This document shows, piece by piece, positions 26,727 to 35,175 of a DNA stretch of 64,000 bases. How positions within the stretch are numbered: the first letter of the stretch is position 1; each line of letters starts with the position of its first letter. The position numbers and the translations under genes are program-made. The stretch comes from Clostridium sp. KNHs205 (GTDB taxonomy: Bacteria; Bacillota; Clostridia; Lachnospirales; Lachnospiraceae): NCBI RefSeq assembly GCF_000702945.1, contig NZ_JNLE01000003.1, positions 310,001 through 374,000 on the forward strand, given 5' to 3'. The notes beneath the pieces were generated by a model. It searched no databases. It was given only the letters and a program-made list of their open reading frames with translations, and was not told the origin of the DNA.

Positions 26727-28037
26727 TTATGACCTTTTTAAAAATATCTCTTCAGCCATCAGGCTTAATTTTTCTTTCGTATTTAACTCCGGTTCCTTCA
26801 GAACAGATACTAGCAATTCTCCCAGAACCTGTCCCATGATTTTACCTGGTTTAAATCCAAGTTCTATAAGATCCTTTCCATTAATCATCAGTTCCTTTAA
26901 TTCAACACATTCTTTTTTTGAAAGGATATCATGGTATAACTCTCTGGCTGTATTTAAGTCTTCCCCTTTCCCCCCGGAAATACTACCTCTCTCCGTAAGA
27001 ATACACGCTTCTTTAACAAAGAACAGCATATCCATCAAGTCTTTACCAATGGCATTTACTGCCTTTCTCATTTCCCAGGGTGTAAGCAGGAACTCATAAT
27101 CACACCAGGTTAACAGCCGGTATACATAGTCAATGGTTTCATTGTCAAATTTTAGCCTTCTAAGTACTTCCCTGCCTTCTTCCGGTTTAAGACCCTGTAA
27201 CAATAAGGCCCAGGAAAGAATACTTGACTCTTTTTCTTTTCCCCTGACGGATGACAGCACCTGCTCTCTAAGTAACCTTATGCTTCGTAGGGAAAATGCT
27301 CCATAAGGCTCCTTCTGCTCCCGTAAGTTATGAGGTCGTGTCATAAGCACATTGAATTCCGGCAGGATTATTGCTGTAATTCCCAGTTCCCAGGCAGTCA
27401 GGAGCCTGTCCGGATTAGGTGATAACAGCAGCTTATTAAGCTCTGTCCTAATTCGTTCAGCACTTATATTTTTAAGATTTTCTGCCTTTATCTCCGCTGC
27501 ACTAAGAGTTCCTTTATCTATTTCAAAACCCAACTGCGCAGAAAAGCGAACCGCCCTGAGTATCCTTAAGGCATCCTCCTCAAAACGCATTTCGGCACTG
27601 CCTACACAGCGAATCCTCTGCTCCTCCAGATCTTTTAGCCCTTCAAATATATCGACAAGACCACTGTCTTCGTTATAAGCCATGGCATTTATGGTAAAAT
27701 CCCTTCTCATAAGATCTTCTGTGAGATAAGGTGTATAAGTAACCTCCCTTGGATGTCTGTTATCTTCATATTCTCCGTCAATACGGTAAGTTGTAACCTC
27801 ATAACCGTTCTTATCAAGCATAACGGTAACCGTTCCATGTATGATACCCGTATCTATTGTCCGCTTAAAAATCCCCTTAACCTGTAGGGGGCTTGCAGAG
27901 GTGGTTATATCCCAGTCCTCCGGCTCTCTGCCAAGTATTACATCCCTCACGCATCCGCCTACTGCATAGGCCTCATAACCATTCTTCTGCAATTCCTTTA
28001 TTATATAATCCACATCTTTTGGCAGCTGTATCCTCAT
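26727..28037 (-). CDS. cca: CCA tRNA nucleotidyltransferase (poly(A) polymerase family)
   Basis: It adds or repairs the CCA 3' end of tRNAs. The nucleotidyltransferase head has YAVGGCVRDVILGREPEDWDITTSA with the DxD carboxylates, then HGTVTVMLDKNGYEVTTYR, the RRDFTINAMAYN block and EEDALRILRAVRFSAQLGF of the RNA-binding neck. The length of 436 residues is normal for class II enzymes. Its ribosome site AGGAAGG and its promoter lie inside a terminator-like hairpin (see 28044-28095). Confidence 0.95.
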   Translation of the reverse strand: MRIQLPKDVDYIIKELQKNGYEAYAVGGCVRDVILGREPEDWDITTSASPLQVKGIFKRTIDTGIIHGTVTVMLDKNGYEVTTYRIDGEYEDNRHPREVTYTPYLTEDLMRRDFTINAMAYNEDSGLVDIFEGLKDLEEQRIRCVGSAEMRFEEDALRILRAVRFSAQLGFEIDKGTLSAAEIKAENLKNISAERIRTELNKLLLSPNPDRLLTAWELGITAIILPEFNVLMTRPHNLREQKEPYGAFSLRSIRLLREQVLSSVRGKEKESSILSWALLLQGLKPEEGREVLRRLKFDNETIDYVYRLLTWCDYEFLLTPWEMRKAVNAIGKDLMDMLFFVKEACILTERGSISGGKGEDLNTARELYHDILSKKECVELKELMINGKDLIELGFKPGKIMGQVLGELLVSVLKEPELNTKEKLSLMAEEIFLKRS

Positions 28038-28043
28038 AAAAAA

Positions 28044-28095
28044 ATCCTTCCTGACATTCTCTCTTTATTATAGCCGATGTCAGGAAGGATAACAA
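28044..28095 (-). promoter_or_regulatory. Terminator of the CPBP gene overlapping the cca promoter and ribosome site
   Basis: On the minus strand a perfect 14-bp stem (ATCCTTCCTGACAT, 28077-28090, with its complement at 28044-28057) is followed by TTTTTTT immediately before the cca ATG. The loop holds TATAAT (28067-28072), which is 17 bp from TTGTTA (28090-28095). A start there would skip the 5' arm and free the AGGAAGG site. Confidence 0.75.
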
Positions 28096-28109
28096 ATTTT
28101 TTTTAAGGT

Positions 28110-28991
28110 TTAATTATCATCATAGGAATCAATTAAATATACAGGTTCTTCCTCTTTGATGCTTTTTATTAATTTACCTGCATATACCAGGCTGGCAGTT
28201 ACTGCTGCTCCGGTAACAAGGAAAAGGATACTTACTGCAATGTAATTATTAAGTATTTGCTCCGGTAATATATAATCCAAAGTCATACCGGCGATATTCA
28301 CGGTCATATGCAGTAAAATAGCACCAATAAGTGAGTATGCCCGGCGAATCAACCCAAAACTAAGCCCCATTGCAAAAGCATATATTCCTTGTATCAGATT
28401 CATATGGTATATGCCGAACAGCAGCGCCTGAACAAAATTTGCAGCCAGGAAGGGCATATATTTTCTTGCTTTATTAAAGGTAACTCCTCTGAATATAAGT
28501 TCTTCTGCAATTGGTGCTACCAACCCTACATAAAGAAAGGATATAAAGGTATTACCCATCCCAAGGCTCTCTATTAATTCACCGTAACCATCAAACCAAT
28601 CGGGTCTGAGGTTTGATATTACTGTAAGTATAATAGAAAGGGAAATCTGTATACATACTCCCAGTATAAGAATCAGAACGATTCCTTTTGCATTGAGCTT
28701 ATTAGCCTTGACCAAAATATCCCCTGATTTCTTCTGTTTCTTAAGCCAGATACTAAAAACGACGATGTCAACAATTCCTATAGCTGCCGATATTCCCAAA
28801 AGTATTTGAGGATTTAGCGCTCCATTGGCAATATCCTGTATATTGTTTATATCCAGCGTACCCTGTGCTGACATCTGAATTCCCATCACAACACCATATA
28901 TAATCATTCCCCAAAAGGCTCCTACAATCTGCAAGGCCAGTGCCAGCAAAAAGGGGAAGGTAATGGTCAGATAATTACCTGTCTTCTTCAT
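28110..28991 (-). CDS. CPBP family intramembrane glutamic endopeptidase
   Basis: The 293-residue protein has about eight hydrophobic segments. The CPBP (CAAX protease and bacteriocin-processing) motifs are EELIFRG near residue 162, FGIYHMN near 194 and LLHMTVN later, giving the Glu-Glu-Arg, His and His/Asn set of the family. Members cleave within or near membranes and include bacteriocin self-immunity proteins. A bacteriocin-like exporter locus lies 1.3 kb upstream on the same strand, though nudC intervenes, so an immunity role is only a possibility. It is preceded by a small membrane protein gene 51 bp away. Confidence 0.88.
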   Translation of the reverse strand: MKKTGNYLTITFPFLLALALQIVGAFWGMIIYGVVMGIQMSAQGTLDINNIQDIANGALNPQILLGISAAIGIVDIVVFSIWLKKQKKSGDILVKANKLNAKGIVLILILGVCIQISLSIILTVISNLRPDWFDGYGELIESLGMGNTFISFLYVGLVAPIAEELIFRGVTFNKARKYMPFLAANFVQALLFGIYHMNLIQGIYAFAMGLSFGLIRRAYSLIGAILLHMTVNIAGMTLDYILPEQILNNYIAVSILFLVTGAAVTASLVYAGKLIKSIKEEEPVYLIDSYDDN

Positions 28992-29042
28992 GTTTACCTC
29001 TTTCTCAATATCAGATTTTGAGTGATATTCCTGTAAAATGTG

Positions 29043-29228
29043 TTATCTATGGGTAGGTTTTTTTAGTAATAAGAAAGCTGCTATAAGAAAAAAGCTGAAT
29101 GAAATTATATATCTTACAAATCCACCCTTCCACAGATTTAATAACCCAAATACTATATATACACCAGCGATTACCAAATGGGTATACTTCCAATTTTTTA
29201 TTTTGTCTAACATTTCAATAAATCCCAT
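29043..29228 (-). CDS. Small two-TM membrane protein
   Basis: This 61-residue protein has two hydrophobic segments (LVIAGVYIVFGLLNLW and IISFSFFLIAAFLLL) joined by a short loop with charged ends. CAGGAG seven bases upstream of the ATG supports translation. It lies between nudC and the CPBP gene on the same strand with gaps of about 40 and 51 bp, so the three probably form one operon. The function is unknown. The overlapping plus-strand frame lacks a ribosome site. Confidence 0.7.
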   Translation of the reverse strand: MGFIEMLDKIKNWKYTHLVIAGVYIVFGLLNLWKGGFVRYIISFSFFLIAAFLLLKKPTHR

Positions 29229-29268
29229 ATCATATCTCCTGACAATATAGATTTATATCAATAATCTC

Positions 29269-30108
29269 TTACTGCTTATGTTGATCTCTGTACCAGCGTA
29301 TCAATTTACCTGCCACGCTATCGGTTGAGGGTATATCCGGTAAATTATCGGCATTATACCAGCCTGCAGCAGTAATCTCCTCATTATCCACCGTAATATC
29401 TCCGCTTTCATATTCCGCTGTAAAAGCTGTCATAAGAGCATCCGGAAAAGGCCATGGCTGACTTCTGAAATAGCGTACATTTTTGACCTTAATGCCTACT
29501 TCTTCCTGTATTTCCCGTTCTACGGTCTGTTCAAGGGTCTCACCAGGTTCTACATATCCAGCAATCAGACTGTATCTGCCTTCTTTAAAATTACGGTTAT
29601 GTGCCAGCAATATCTGATCCCCTTTAAAGATTGCAGTAATAACTGCCGGTGATATTCTCGGGTAAACGATATTTTTGCAAATAGGACAGGTTCTCGCCCG
29701 TTCTCCTTCCTTCCTGATCATCTTATTGCCGCAGCGTCCACAGTATTGATTTATCCTGTTCCAGTGTAAGATATGATTCGCGGTTCCTGCCAGGATAAAT
29801 AATTCAGGATCACCGGAGCGTTCTGTTAATTCCATCAGATCAATGGATATAATATCACCATTATCCTCCGGCATTTCCGTAAGACCAAGACAATAGCATT
29901 CATGACTATCATATTTTCCAAGATATTCAGCTTCTTCATAATCTGTGATAAGCTTATCTAAATCTATCTTTTCAGGTATTAATACCTTTTCCCCGGTCTT
30001 CTTAACCAGCATTCTTTTTCCTGCTAACACCAATATCCATGCCTTATCCAGAGAAGTATCTGTGGGGTTAAAAGCAGGTATAAATTTCTGTTCGTCTCTA
30101 TTGCTCAT
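29269..30108 (-). CDS. nudC: NAD(+) diphosphatase / NADH pyrophosphatase (NudC type)
   Basis: It hydrolyses NAD(H) and in some bacteria removes NAD caps from RNA. The 279-residue protein has the NudC zinc ribbon YCGRCG...CPIC, then the Nudix box GYVEPGETLEQTVEREIQEE and, downstream, SQPWPFPDALM, the block that marks NADH pyrophosphatases (usually SQPWPFPxSLM). The N-terminal domain is of normal size. AAGAGATGAATCATA precedes the ATG. Nothing here regulates it visibly. Confidence 0.93.
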   Translation of the reverse strand: MSNRDEQKFIPAFNPTDTSLDKAWILVLAGKRMLVKKTGEKVLIPEKIDLDKLITDYEEAEYLGKYDSHECYCLGLTEMPEDNGDIISIDLMELTERSGDPELFILAGTANHILHWNRINQYCGRCGNKMIRKEGERARTCPICKNIVYPRISPAVITAIFKGDQILLAHNRNFKEGRYSLIAGYVEPGETLEQTVEREIQEEVGIKVKNVRYFRSQPWPFPDALMTAFTAEYESGDITVDNEEITAAGWYNADNLPDIPSTDSVAGKLIRWYRDQHKQ

Positions 30109-30193
30109 TATGATTCATCTCTTTCTTCTTAATTGTGTGCCTGTTATTAGAGTATAACATATTTTACCCAGTATATATAGAAGTTGTAACAGG

Positions 30194-30251
30194 TTTTATG
30201 CCTTTTCTATCTTAAAGTACAAACACAGGTACTTTTAAGTAAAAAAGGCAT
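30194..30251. repeat. Long AT-rich hairpin downstream of the exporter gene
   Basis: TTATGCCTTTT and AAAAGGCATAA, plus an inner GTAC-centred pairing, make an imperfect stem of about 25 bp with an 8-nt loop. It has no T-run on the minus strand, so it is not a textbook terminator, although it follows the exporter stop. Confidence 0.55.
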
Positions 30252-30305
30252 AAATAATATTTCTATATTTAGGTATCGGTATATTACAGATATAATAACA
30301 GCTGC

Positions 30306-32507
30306 TTATCCTGCCTGCTGTCTCCATAATACTGCATATTGTCCTTCTCTATCAATTAATGTCTGATGATTTCCATATTCAATAATTTTTCCTTTCTCCA
30401 TTACATAAATACGGTCACATCTTCTAATGGTGCTTAATCTATGAGCAATAATAATAGTTGTCATACCTTTACTGTATTCCTCAATGGTATTTTCTATTGC
30501 CCATTCTGTCATGGAATCCAGATTACTGGTGGCTTCGTCAAGAATCAGGATATCCGGCTTTCTTAATATAGCCCTGGCAATAGCTAACCGCTGTCTCTGA
30601 CCGCCGGAAAGGTTAGATCCATTCTCCTCCAGCCTAGTATTATACTGAAAAGGAAGTTCACTGATAAATTCATGTGCCTGTGCCTTTTTAGCTGCTTCCA
30701 TTACTTCTTCCGGAGTGATATCTTCTGATCCCATCGTCAGATTGTCCATAACACTGCCACTGAACAGAAAGGTTTCCTGAGGTATATAAGCAATACGATT
30801 ACGTAGTGCTTCAATCTGAATATCTTTTATATTATAACCGTCTATCAATATCTCTCCAGACTCCGGGCTATAAAGGTTTAATAATAATTTTGAGAGGGTT
30901 GTTTTACCGGAACCGCTTCCTCCAACCAAAGCTATCTTCTCACCCTGTCTTATATGTATGTTAACTCCTTCCAAAACTGGCTTTCTGGTTCCATATCGAA
31001 AGGTAATATTCTTAAATTGTATATCTCCTTTAAGATTTTGGAGATTTGTTTTGTTATCTTCCACATCGCTTTTTTCATATTCCAGGTCAAGTATCTCACC
31101 TAACCGTTCTGCTGCAACAATCGCCATTTGCATTTGTGGTTGAAGATTAATCAGGTTCTTCATTGGTTCAAGGAAATATGCCAGCAGAAAGTTAAAAGTA
31201 ATTAACTGTCCGGCAGAGATATTTCCTTTTATTACATTATAAGCCCCAACCCACAGAATGACAATGCCGCCTGTTAATTCGGTAAAACTTACCAGGGAGC
31301 CCTGGAGATTACTCACCCAGCCGAGTTTAAAAACACTTTTAAGGAGTTTTGTAAATTTTCTCTCTGTCTCAAGATCAAGTTTACTCTCGGCATTGTAAGC
31401 TTTTACTGTCTGTATACCGTTTAAGGATTCGACCATGTAGGAGGTCAGCTGTGCACTGTCTTCCATCTGGGTCTGGTTTAATTTCTTATACCATTTATTA
31501 AAACTCCATACTATAAAGAAGTATAAGACTACAACAACTGCAGTTACACCAAACATTTGGGCATTTTGCAGGTACAAAATAATACCGCCGGCTATTGCCA
31601 TCAGTGTATCTATCATAATGGTCAGTGTCGCACCTGATATGGCATCCCTGACCTTGGAAGCATCATTAAAACGAGAGATAATCTCTCCTACTTTTCTGTT
31701 GTCAAAAAAGTTCATCGGCAATTTGAGCACATGCCTGTAATAACCAAGCAGCAAGGCTATATCCAGTTTCTGGCTTAAATACATCATCATGTGAGATCGT
31801 AAAGCGGATAATATTACTTTAAATAAATTCAGAAAAATTACACCTAAAGAAAGCCTGTGAAGTGTTTTTAATAACCCCGATGGAAGCACTTCATCGATCA
31901 GTATTTTAAAATAAAAAGAAACAAGTATACCAAATGCAGTTATAAACAGGGAGGCTGTAAATACCTGCAACAGTAATTGTTTCTGTGGTAGAAACAGAGA
32001 AAAGAACCGTTTAAACAACCCCTTCGTCTCATCACCTTTTTCAAAGGCGGCCCCCGGTACCAATAGGATAAGAATTCCTGTCCACCTGTAAGCGGAGGAG
32101 TTTCCAATCCCATTCCCCTCTAACGGTATTTCTCCGAGGAACTCGTCGGGAGATAGCTTAATGATTCCTTTCCCTGGATCTGCTATAGTAATTTGTTTGG
32201 CAGTGATTTTATGTATTACTACATAGTGGAGCAAAGCTCCATCAGCAACTACATGTGCAATACAAGGTAAAGGAAACTCAGAGTAAAGTGAATTTCTGTC
32301 CCCTTTTACACCTTTTGCCGTAAAGCCTAGTTGCTTGGCTGCCTTTATCATGCCGTAAGCATTGGTTCCATGCCTGTCTGTTCCTGCAACTTCTCTTATC
32401 TTTGATATGGAGGTCTTAAATCCATATTGTCTTGAAATAGTCGCAAGGCAAGCTGCTCCGCAATCGGTTATGTCATGTTGTTTGACACAGTAGTATTTAT
32501 CAACCAT
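30306..32507 (-). CDS. Peptidase-containing ABC exporter (C39 bacteriocin/pheromone type)
   Basis: This 733-residue protein has three parts. Residues 1-135 are a C39 protease with Gln10, Cys16 (DITDCGAACLA), His94 and Asp110 (TIADPGKG), the complete catalytic set. Residues of roughly 160-440 form the six-helix export domain. The C-terminal ATPase has GGSGSGKTT (near 530), LSGGQRQRLAIARAIL (near 634) and ILDEATSNLD. Such exporters (PCAT1, ComA, LagD types) cut a leader after GG and export the core. The gene follows the GG-leader peptide gene by about 110 bp. GAGGT precedes the ATG. No accessory HlyD-like subunit is nearby, as is common for Gram-positive PCATs. Confidence 0.93.
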   Translation of the reverse strand: MVDKYYCVKQHDITDCGAACLATISRQYGFKTSISKIREVAGTDRHGTNAYGMIKAAKQLGFTAKGVKGDRNSLYSEFPLPCIAHVVADGALLHYVVIHKITAKQITIADPGKGIIKLSPDEFLGEIPLEGNGIGNSSAYRWTGILILLVPGAAFEKGDETKGLFKRFFSLFLPQKQLLLQVFTASLFITAFGILVSFYFKILIDEVLPSGLLKTLHRLSLGVIFLNLFKVILSALRSHMMMYLSQKLDIALLLGYYRHVLKLPMNFFDNRKVGEIISRFNDASKVRDAISGATLTIMIDTLMAIAGGIILYLQNAQMFGVTAVVVVLYFFIVWSFNKWYKKLNQTQMEDSAQLTSYMVESLNGIQTVKAYNAESKLDLETERKFTKLLKSVFKLGWVSNLQGSLVSFTELTGGIVILWVGAYNVIKGNISAGQLITFNFLLAYFLEPMKNLINLQPQMQMAIVAAERLGEILDLEYEKSDVEDNKTNLQNLKGDIQFKNITFRYGTRKPVLEGVNIHIRQGEKIALVGGSGSGKTTLSKLLLNLYSPESGEILIDGYNIKDIQIEALRNRIAYIPQETFLFSGSVMDNLTMGSEDITPEEVMEAAKKAQAHEFISELPFQYNTRLEENGSNLSGGQRQRLAIARAILRKPDILILDEATSNLDSMTEWAIENTIEEYSKGMTTIIIAHRLSTIRRCDRIYVMEKGKIIEYGNHQTLIDREGQYAVLWRQQAG

Positions 32508-32619
32508 TTTTTTACCTCATTCAGCTATGGCTTAAAATATTATTCTACTTTTATGAGTACTATGGAACCTGCTTTTTTCATTTGTACAGAGGATTTTCAA
32601 CAGATGGATATTTTTTTAC

Positions 32620-32769
32620 TTATGCCTTTACAATTCCTATGAATTTGTCATAAAGTTTTGTTATAATATCATTAAATATTGATAAACCGCCATCTACTTC
32701 CTCAAGTTCTGCCTGGTTTAATTCTTCCATTTTGCTATTTGAATATAAAGCTTGATTTGTGTTATCCAT
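32620..32769 (-). CDS. Double-glycine leader peptide (bacteriocin or pheromone precursor)
   Basis: With the start at 32769 (AAAGGAGGTCAGATAAT upstream), the product is 49 residues: a 28-residue leader containing MEELNQAELEEVDGG, the classic GG leader with hydrophobic residues at -4, -7 and -12, and a 21-residue core that starts LSIFNDIITKLYDK. The core has hydrophobic residues at 1, 3, 4, 7, 8, 11, 12, 15, 16, 18 and 19 and polar or charged ones between, an ideal amphipathic helix with a small net positive charge and no cysteine. It could be an antimicrobial peptide, a phenol-soluble-modulin-like peptide or the ligand of the neighbouring kinase. The open frame extends 11 codons upstream without a site. 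Confidence 0.85.
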   Translation of the reverse strand: MDNTNQALYSNSKMEELNQAELEEVDGGLSIFNDIITKLYDKFIGIVKA

Positions 32770-32828
32770 ATTATCTGACCTCCTTTGTAAGGAATTTATC
32801 ATTATTTGGAGAAATATACAATATAGAT

Positions 32829-32861
32829 GTGCTATTTGGTAGATTGGACGTGCTATTTGGT
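32829..32861. promoter_or_regulatory. LytTR-type operator: two identical 12-bp direct repeats 21 bp apart
   Basis: GTGCTATTTGGT occurs at 32829-32840 and 32850-32861, a two-helical-turn period typical of LytTR regulators. It lies between the peptide gene and the kinase gene. Read on the minus strand, an AT-rich -10 candidate (TATATT, 32813-32818) follows, so the peptide operon is the likely target. Confidence 0.7.
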
Positions 32862-32894
32862 TAAAAAATAATACTTTTACTGGGAGAGAATACG

Positions 32895-34214
32895 ATGAGA
32901 GAATTTACACTTACCTTTATAATAGATTTGGTAAATAATTTACTTCCTTTTTTAATCTTAGACATATTCAGCAATCATATATTAATACATAAATATTCTG
33001 ATAAGTATCATGGCAAAAGACTGTTTTATTTAATACCGGTTCAAATATTATTAGGCGCAGCGGTACAAAATGTTGTTTTATTTACCATCCTGCTCTTATT
33101 AAGTTACTATTTGTATGTACTATTTTTATATAAAGTCACCTTACGAAGTAGTGTGGCTTATGTTTTAAGATTTTTCCTGTTTTATTACGGGACTCTGGCC
33201 GCCTTTTATTTCATACTATCTTATATAATTGATTTCATACCTAACTCTACTTCCCTGTTAAGCAATCATTTTTACATCTATCTAAAGGGGATTTTATTAA
33301 ATGCAGTTATTTATATTCTCTCCAGTTTTTATTTAAACAGGCGGCGGCTGAAAGGACAAACTATTAACAACCCTTATAAAAGAAGTATATATTTTATAAT
33401 GGCCTTAATTATATTTGTATTGGGTTGTTTCATTATCTTCCTCTACACCCTGGATGCCTCTAAGAAAACCATGGAAAACATTGTTATGATTATATTTTTA
33501 ATCAATACACTAATGATTATAATGATACTTTCTATCTATGAGAAAATTATTGATTTTCTTCAGGATGCCGCAAGGCGTCAGATACAACAGCAAAAATATG
33601 AGATTACACAGAGTTATTATGATGAGCTCTCTGAAAAATCCAAGCAGCTATCATCACTCAGACATGATTTTAAGAATCATCTGGGTGTTATTGCCGGACG
33701 CCTGGAACAAAAGGATTATTCCAATGCTCTTGATTATCTTACCCATATAACATCACAGATTCAATCCGCTGGTGATCTTGTTATCACAAACAACACGACT
33801 GTTTCTGCCATACTTCAATCTAAAAAATCAGAATGTGAAAGAAAATGTATTACCTTTAGCTATACAGCTGCCTTTGAAAAAATACACAAATTATCAGACA
33901 TCCAAATAACGATAATATTAGGAAATATACTGGATAATGCAATTGAGGCTCTGGAAACGGATGAAATATTAAATAAATACCTTACTTTATCCATTTCACA
34001 GATTAATACCTACCTTGCTATTCAGTGTGAGAACCCGTATCTTATTGAACCCCAGGAAAAGAACGGATACCTGCTTACTACGAAAGAGGAGAAAGAATTT
34101 CATGGAATAGGACTTAAAAATATAGCAGAAATCTGTGATGCTCACAGCGGAGAAATACATTACAGCTTTGAAAATTCGGTATTTACCATTCGAATCCTGC
34201 TTCCGAACTATTAA
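32895..34214 (+). CDS. AgrC/ComD-like sensor histidine kinase
   Basis: About 215 N-terminal residues form six or so membrane helices. They are followed by a coiled linker and a GHKL ATPase domain. The phosphoacceptor motif SLRHDFKNHLGVIAGRL holds His257, the N box is LGNILDNAIEAL and the G box EFHGIGLKNIAEICD. This is the HPK10 class, whose members sense peptides. GGGAGAG precedes the ATG. The gene is divergent from the peptide gene and convergent with its presumed partner regulator. Their stop codons overlap in a single TTAA. The peptide ligand is inferred from proximity. Confidence 0.9.
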   Translation: MREFTLTFIIDLVNNLLPFLILDIFSNHILIHKYSDKYHGKRLFYLIPVQILLGAAVQNVVLFTILLLLSYYLYVLFLYKVTLRSSVAYVLRFFLFYYGTLAAFYFILSYIIDFIPNSTSLLSNHFYIYLKGILLNAVIYILSSFYLNRRRLKGQTINNPYKRSIYFIMALIIFVLGCFIIFLYTLDASKKTMENIVMIIFLINTLMIIMILSIYEKIIDFLQDAARRQIQQQKYEITQSYYDELSEKSKQLSSLRHDFKNHLGVIAGRLEQKDYSNALDYLTHITSQIQSAGDLVITNNTTVSAILQSKKSECERKCITFSYTAAFEKIHKLSDIQITIILGNILDNAIEALETDEILNKYLTLSISQINTYLAIQCENPYLIEPQEKNGYLLTTKEEKEFHGIGLKNIAEICDAHSGEIHYSFENSVFTIRILLPNY

Positions 34215-34966
34215 ATTGCCTGCTGGTTTAATTTATCGTATATTCGGGACATAAAGCGTTCCTTAAGCTCCTTATAATATTTTCTGCTGACAGGTACCTC
34301 CATGTAGTCTGCCAATACTACCATGTTCTTGCCGACCTCCAGAATCCTGTCAAAATTAACGATATACCCCTGATGCACATAAAAGAATTTATTAACATCC
34401 AGTCTCTCATATATTTGAGATAACGTCTCATAGCAGGCATACTCATTATCTGTAGTGTGTATAATGCTGGTATTGCGTTTCTTTTCAATATATTTTATTT
34501 TAGATATCTCTATATGGACTTCGTTGTTCTTTATTTTTACTTCCAGGTATCTTTTTCTGGCACTGATTTTATCTCTCATAAAATCTATGGAAGCCGTAGC
34601 TATACCCATGACTTTCTTAAGCTTTATATAATCCACCGGTTTCACAAGATAATTCAGTGCATTGACTTCAAATGCACCTAAGGCATAGTTTTCAAAACTT
34701 GTGGCAAAAATAATTATTACATTCTCATCTGCTTTCCTTATGCTTGCAGCCGTTTCAAGTCCGGTAAGGCCATTCATCTCCACATCTAGTATCAGAATAT
34801 GGTATACCGCTGTTTCATAATCTTTAAGCAAATCCTCTCCCCTGCTGAATCTGCATAACTCAAGTTTATTTCCACTTTCATTTTCATAAGCTTTCAAAAG
34901 ATTGCACAGTTCTTCCTGGTAATAACTTTCATCGTCACATACTGCAATCCTGTAATGATTAGACAT
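34211..34966 (-). CDS. LytTR-family response regulator (AgrA/ComE-like)
   Basis: The 251-residue protein has a receiver domain with Asp11, Asp12 and the phosphoacceptor Asp61 (ILILDVEMNG), FATS and YLVKP, then a LytTR DNA-binding domain near residues 140-245 (KIKYIEKKRNTSIIHT, FFYVHQGYIVNFDRI, VPVSRKYYKELKERF). Such regulators bind pairs of short direct repeats about 21 bp apart. Two such pairs occur at this locus, one upstream of this gene. Its coding strand is opposite to the kinase's, an uncommon layout for a two-component pair. Confidence 0.92.
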   Translation of the reverse strand: MSNHYRIAVCDDESYYQEELCNLLKAYENESGNKLELCRFSRGEDLLKDYETAVYHILILDVEMNGLTGLETAASIRKADENVIIIFATSFENYALGAFEVNALNYLVKPVDYIKLKKVMGIATASIDFMRDKISARKRYLEVKIKNNEVHIEISKIKYIEKKRNTSIIHTTDNEYACYETLSQIYERLDVNKFFYVHQGYIVNFDRILEVGKNMVVLADYMEVPVSRKYYKELKERFMSRIYDKLNQQAI

Positions 34967-34978
34967 ATTCTCTCCCCT

Positions 34979-35023
34979 TTAATTTTGATTGCTATCTTAA
35001 TTTTGATTGTTATTTTAATTTTA
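34979..35023. repeat. Short tandem repeat in the regulator gene leader
   Basis: TTAATTTTGATTG plus TAT occurs twice with an 18-bp period and a third partial copy, upstream of the response regulator start. Confidence 0.6.
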
Positions 35024-35053
35024 CTCAGCTTAACTTGATTTATCAACTATTAT

Positions 35054-35086
35054 GTGCTGTTTGGCGTTAAGGACGTGGTAATCAGT
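35054..35086. promoter_or_regulatory. Second LytTR-type operator upstream of the response regulator
   Basis: GTGCTGTTTGGC (from 35054) and GTGGTAATCAGT (from 35075) repeat with the same 21-bp period. The 33-bp element matches the operator at 32829-32861 at 22 of 33 positions by my alignment, including ACGTGC/ACGTGG and TTTGG. Orientation relative to the minus-strand gene is the same. A weak -10 lies just beyond. Confidence 0.6.
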
Positions 35087-35175
35087 TAATAAAATGGGAA
35101 GAAACGGTGAAAACTGTTTTACAGGTATCATTTCACCTAGTTAAATTATATTTTAAAAAATTTAATTTTACCCTA

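Noticed and set aside
26614-27099. 161-residue open frame opposite cca
   Set aside because: Mostly antisense to the conserved cca sequence and without a ribosome site.
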